This document shows positions 61,062 to 64,000 of a stretch of 64,000 bases of DNA, piece after piece (position 1 is the first letter of the stretch; every line of letters starts with the position of its first letter). This DNA is from Actinomycetospora cinnamomea (GTDB taxonomy: Bacteria > Actinomycetota > Actinomycetes > Mycobacteriales > Pseudonocardiaceae). The notes below the pieces were generated by a model that saw only the letters and a list, made by a program, of their open reading frames with translations, searched no databases and was not told the DNA's origin. The stretch lies in the NCBI RefSeq assembly GCF_003096675.1, contig NZ_QEKW01000006.1, forward strand, positions 186,001-250,000, given 5' to 3'. The translations under genes and the position numbers were made by a program.

Positions 61062-62311
61062 TGGAGATGGCCGGGACACCCCCGATCCCCGGGGAGCGTG
61101 AGCGGCGCGCCTCGGGTGACGCCGGCGGGGGCCCGCTGGTCGAGCGCACCGACCTGCGCGCGGAGCTCGCGAGCGCCGCGTCGGCGCCCTGCCCCCACTG
61201 CGGGGACCTCGCGCCCGCCGAGGCCGACGGCACGTGCCCGGCCTGCGGGGGGCAGCGGCCCGCGGCGCGCGACCACGTGGAGCTGGTGGTGGGCGCCGCG
61301 GCCGCCGTGACCGACCGCGGTCTGCGCCGTCGCCGCAACGAGGACGCCGTCGAGCTGGGACGCCGCGTCGAGGGCGGCGTCGAGACGTGGGTGGCCGTCG
61401 TGTGCGACGGGGTCGCCTCCGCCCGGCGGGGCGACGAGGCCGCGCTGGCCGCCGCCGGCGCGGCCGTGGGCGCGGCGCTGGAGACCGCGGCGGCGCCCGC
61501 CACGCCGCCCCACGGCTTCCCGGCCGTCTCGGCCACCCATGACACGGGCCCGGTCCCCGTCGTCGGCGACGCCGCCACGGGTGAGGACGGCGCCGAGGGA
61601 GAGCGGACCGGCCGGTCGGGTACCGGCCTCGGCGGGGAGCTGGACGCCCTGGCCACCGCCGCGTCCGCCGCCGCGGCGACCGCCGCCGCCGACCTGGGAC
61701 GCGGGGGCGGCGACTCCCCCGCCTGCACCTACGTCGCCGCGGTCGTGCGCGGCGGCGACGCCGTCGTGTCCTGGATCGGCGACAGCCGCGCCTACTGGCT
61801 CGCCGGCGACGGTTCGTCGCGCCTGCTCTCCACCGACGACTCGTGGGCCGAGGAGATCGCCGCGGCGGGGTTGATGACGCGCGAGGAGGCCGCCCGCGAC
61901 CGCCGCGCCCACGTGCTCACGCGCTGGCTGGGCCGCGACGCGCCGGGCGGGCCGGCGCACGCCCGCCGGGTCCGGCTCGGCGTGCCGGGGCTGCTACTGC
62001 TGTGCAGCGACGGCCTGTGGAACCACCTTCCCGACCCCGAGGTGCTCGCCCGGCTCGCGGGGCCGGCGCTCGCATCTGCGGACGCGCCCGAGGGGGACGC
62101 CGACGAGGCGCACCCGGTGCTGGCCGCGGCGTCCGCGTTGCTGTCCGCGGCCCTCGACGACGGCGGGCACGACAACACGACGCTGGCCCTGGTCCCGATC
62201 GTCCCCCCGGCCGAGGCCCGGGACCGGCCCTCGGTCGTGGTCGACGCGCGGGGCCCCGACGAGCGCACCGGCCCCATCCCGCTCGACGGGGAGGGGGTGG
62301 TCGACCGGTGA
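61061..62311 (+). CDS. PP2C-type protein phosphatase with N-terminal zinc ribbon
   Basis: A 416-residue phosphatase. A zinc ribbon (Cys44, Cys47, Cys59, Cys62) precedes the PP2C domain: RRRNEDAV at ~91-97, VVCDGVAS with metal ligand Asp116, WIGDSRAYWL, LLCSDGLWNHL and GGHDNTTLALV with the second metal Asp pair. It removes phosphate from Ser/Thr, presumably in the pathway of the neighbouring kinase-like protein. ATG 61061 overlaps the kinase stop; its stop overlaps the FHA gene start by GTGA. Confidence 0.88.
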   Translation: MEMAGTPPIPGERERRASGDAGGGPLVERTDLRAELASAASAPCPHCGDLAPAEADGTCPACGGQRPAARDHVELVVGAAAAVTDRGLRRRRNEDAVELGRRVEGGVETWVAVVCDGVASARRGDEAALAAAGAAVGAALETAAAPATPPHGFPAVSATHDTGPVPVVGDAATGEDGAEGERTGRSGTGLGGELDALATAASAAAATAAADLGRGGGDSPACTYVAAVVRGGDAVVSWIGDSRAYWLAGDGSSRLLSTDDSWAEEIAAAGLMTREEAARDRRAHVLTRWLGRDAPGGPAHARRVRLGVPGLLLLCSDGLWNHLPDPEVLARLAGPALASADAPEGDADEAHPVLAAASALLSAALDDGGHDNTTLALVPIVPPAEARDRPSVVVDARGPDERTGPIPLDGEGVVDR

Positions 62312-62766
62312 GTGAGGGTCCCCCCGTCGAGACCACCCAGGATGCCGGGACCGGCACCTGGGTGGTGACGATCTGGGCCGACCGCGACTACCACGAGCTC
62401 GTCCTCGCCCGGCAGCCCGCGGACGCGCCCGCGACACCGGGCGAGTTCCCGGCCGCCCTGGCGCCGCGTGAGGTGGTGCTGCGCGCCGACGAGGTGCGCA
62501 TCGGCCGGGCCCGCGACCCGGCGGGCGGCGACGTCCCCGAGATCGACCTCGCCGGCCCGCCGCGCGACCCCGGGGTCTCCGCGCTGCACGCGGTGCTCCT
62601 GGCCCTCCCGCGTGACCGCTGGGTGGTCATGGACGCCGGCTCCACGAACGGGACGACGCTGAACTACGCCGAGGACCCGCTGGCCCCGGACACGCCGGTA
62701 CCCCTGCGCTCCGGGGATACCATCCACGTCGGCGCCTGGACGACCCTGACCGTCGAGCGGCGCTGA
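62308..62766 (+). CDS. FHA-domain protein
   Basis: A 152-residue protein. The C-terminal ~90 residues form an FHA domain: VRIGRARDPAG, GVSALHAVLLAL (Ser-x-x-His core), and DAGSTNGTTLN (phosphothreonine pocket), then RSGDTIHVGAW. It probably reads phosphothreonine on a partner protein of the module. GTG 62308 is coupled to the PP2C stop. Confidence 0.88.
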   Translation: MSEGPPVETTQDAGTGTWVVTIWADRDYHELVLARQPADAPATPGEFPAALAPREVVLRADEVRIGRARDPAGGDVPEIDLAGPPRDPGVSALHAVLLALPRDRWVVMDAGSTNGTTLNYAEDPLAPDTPVPLRSGDTIHVGAWTTLTVERR

Positions 62767-62782
62767 TCGCCCCGGCCGCGGC

Positions 62783-63235
62783 TCAGCGTTCGGCCACCGG
62801 GATCGGACGGGTCACGGCGTCGGCCAACGCCCGCGCGCCCCGGGACGGCTCGGGGAACAGCACGGCGCGGGTGATGACGAAGCGCGCGGCCAGGAAGCTC
62901 ACCGGCAGCGCCAGGCCGGCCGCGAGCAGCGGGGCGAGACGCTCGTCCACCCCGAGGTGCACGAGCCCCACCACGCCGACCGTGGTCGCCAGGATGTTGA
63001 CCACCTGGGAGGCGGGATAGAGCAGGAACCGTGTCCAGGTCGGGCGCACGCGGAAGGTGAAGCGGCAGTTGAGCAGGAACGACACCACCATCGCCGCCCC
63101 CAGCCCGACGGCGTGGGCGACGAGGTAGCCCGCGTGCGGGTGGGCCAGCAGGTAGGTGCCGTAGTAGGTGGCCGCGTTGGCCAGACCCACCGTCCCGTAG
63201 CGCACGAGCCCGGCGACGAGCTCGCGGGCCCTCAC
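62783..63235 (-). CDS. GtrA-family membrane protein
   Basis: 150 residues with four membrane helices of the GtrA type: LVRYGTVGLANAATYYGTYLL, VVSFLLNCRFTFR and the C-terminal LPVSFLAARFVITRAVLF. GtrA proteins are implicated in flipping polyprenyl-phosphate sugars; in mycobacteria a GtrA-like protein (Rv3789) sits in the arabinan pathway. Its GTG start overlaps the stop of the phosphoribosyltransferase gene by GTGA, supporting a joint role in decaprenyl-phosphoryl-arabinose supply. Confidence 0.85.
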   Translation of the reverse strand: MRARELVAGLVRYGTVGLANAATYYGTYLLAHPHAGYLVAHAVGLGAAMVVSFLLNCRFTFRVRPTWTRFLLYPASQVVNILATTVGVVGLVHLGVDERLAPLLAAGLALPVSFLAARFVITRAVLFPEPSRGARALADAVTRPIPVAER

Positions 63236-64000
63236 GCCAGGCCGACCGCCGAGTACACCGCGAGGCCGATGAGCACGACCCACACCAGGCCGAGCACCTG
63301 CAGCACGCGGTCGCCCAGGACGATCTCCTCCGGCTCGCCGCCGTTGCCGCCGTCGACGTCCACGGCGTAGCGCAGGATCGCGACGACGAACGGCACGATC
63401 GACACGATCGCCCAGGTCGACGGGGCGCTGGGCAGGCGGCCCGGCATCGTGGTGACGCCGATGCCGAACGCCCACAGCCCGTAGGCCATGATCACGACGG
63501 TGGCCGAGAGCGACCACACGAACCGCAGGTAGGACGCGGAGTAGCGCTCCAGCGACTTGCGGATCTTGGCCCCGGTGCGCTCGGCCAGGCGCATCTCGGC
63601 GTAGCGCTTCCCCGACGCCATGAACAACGAGCCGAAGGCCATCGTCAGCAGGAACCACGGCGAGAGGTACAGCCCGGCCGCGGCACCACCGGCGATGGCG
63701 CGCATGAGGAACCCGGACGAGACGATGCAGATGTCGATGACGGGCTCGTGCTTGAGCCACAGGCAGTACGCCAGCTGCACGGCGATGTAGATCGCGGTGA
63801 CGAGGAGCAGGTCGGGATCGGCGAGGAGGCTGATCCCGAGCGCCGCGGCGAACAGCACGACGCCGGTGACCACCGCCAGCGACGGCGGGACGACGCCCGC
63901 GGCGATGGGGCGGTGCCGCTTCTTCGGGTGCGCGCGGTCGGCCTCGACGTCCTTGGTGTCGTTGACCAGGTAGACACCCGAGGCGGCCAGCGAGAACGCG
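63232..64000 (-). CDS. ubiA: Decaprenyl-phosphate phosphoribosyltransferase, 5' end cut by window edge
   Basis: UbiA-type prenyltransferase (DPPR synthase, Rv3806c-like) that transfers phosphoribose to decaprenyl phosphate, first step towards the arabinan donor. 256 codons are visible, lacking the N-terminus. LVNDTKDVEADRAHPKKRHR contains the N-D-x-x-D-x-x-x-D metal motif; RYAEMRLAERTGAKIRKSLE is the typical second conserved loop; several membrane helices follow. It is translationally coupled to the GtrA gene. Confidence 0.9.
   Translation of the reverse strand, partial: AFSLAASGVYLVNDTKDVEADRAHPKKRHRPIAAGVVPPSLAVVTGVVLFAAALGISLLADPDLLLVTAIYIAVQLAYCLWLKHEPVIDICIVSSGFLMRAIAGGAAAGLYLSPWFLLTMAFGSLFMASGKRYAEMRLAERTGAKIRKSLERYSASYLRFVWSLSATVVIMAYGLWAFGIGVTTMPGRLPSAPSTWAIVSIVPFVVAILRYAVDVDGGNGGEPEEIVLGDRVLQVLGLVWVVLIGLAVYSAVGLA

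Overview
The window reads as chromosomal DNA of a very GC-rich actinobacterium with an arabinogalactan-type cell wall, most likely a member of the Pseudonocardiales (Pseudonocardia/Actinomycetospora-like); the species is not determinable from this alone. The supporting evidence is galactan and arabinan wall genes (glf, two glfT2-type galactofuranosyltransferases, one Emb-type arabinosyltransferase, a decaprenyl-phosphate phosphoribosyltransferase), frequent GTG starts, 4-base start/stop overlaps, several apparently leaderless genes, an F420-dependent oxidoreductase and a streptomycete-like gas vesicle cluster. I see no tRNA, rRNA, CRISPR array, insertion sequence or prophage.

Layout. 1-1829: 5' part of glfT2 and complete glf on the minus strand. 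1882-5652: amidase, a LuxR-type regulator broken by two frameshifts, and an FrmB/antigen-85-like esterase. 5660-12756: a six-gene minus-strand operon (EamA transporter, membrane protein, LysX, small membrane protein, APC permease, esterase); LysX carries its two halves in the reverse of the mycobacterial order. 13039-36285: a cell-envelope polysaccharide region with two paralogous acyltransferase-3/SGNH proteins, a second glfT2-type enzyme, a DUF6541 GT-C protein, an Emb-type arabinosyltransferase, three further glycosyltransferases, a DUF2304 partner, five methyltransferases and two lipid-linked-glycan flippases. 36422-39851: aconitase and four small proteins. 39848-42437: rmlA and rmlB divergent from rmlC (dTDP-rhamnose, needed for the galactan linker).

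42445-49654 is a gas vesicle cluster, transcribed right to left: gvpY-like, gvpZ-like (SRPBCC), gvpA, gvpF, gvpG, gvpO, gvpJ, gvpL, gvpS, gvpK and an Asp23 protein. Four of its products carry long charged disordered segments. Upstream on the same strand lie a winged-helix protein and a ParA-type ATPase (50101-51785), plausible regulator and positioning ATPase for the vesicles. 51912-58700: NhaA, a secreted TAP-type hydrolase, an RsbW-like ATPase, a PASTA mini-protein with a strong terminator, an F420 oxidoreductase and prfC. 58702-62766: two hypothetical proteins and a kinase/PP2C/FHA operon in which kinase and phosphatase both start with a zinc ribbon and the kinase lacks the usual ATP-binding lysine. 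62783-64000: GtrA protein and the decaprenyl-phosphate phosphoribosyltransferase, cut by the window edge.

The main biology is envelope glycan assembly: UDP-galactofuranose (glf), dTDP-rhamnose (rml) and decaprenyl-phosphoryl-arabinose precursors (ubiA) feed polymerases (glfT2, Emb) and decorating enzymes (acyl- and methyltransferases), with flippases moving lipid-linked intermediates outward. The best candidates for something undescribed are the envelope-modification region with its second GlfT2, and the ParA-linked gas vesicle cluster with charged low-complexity proteins.
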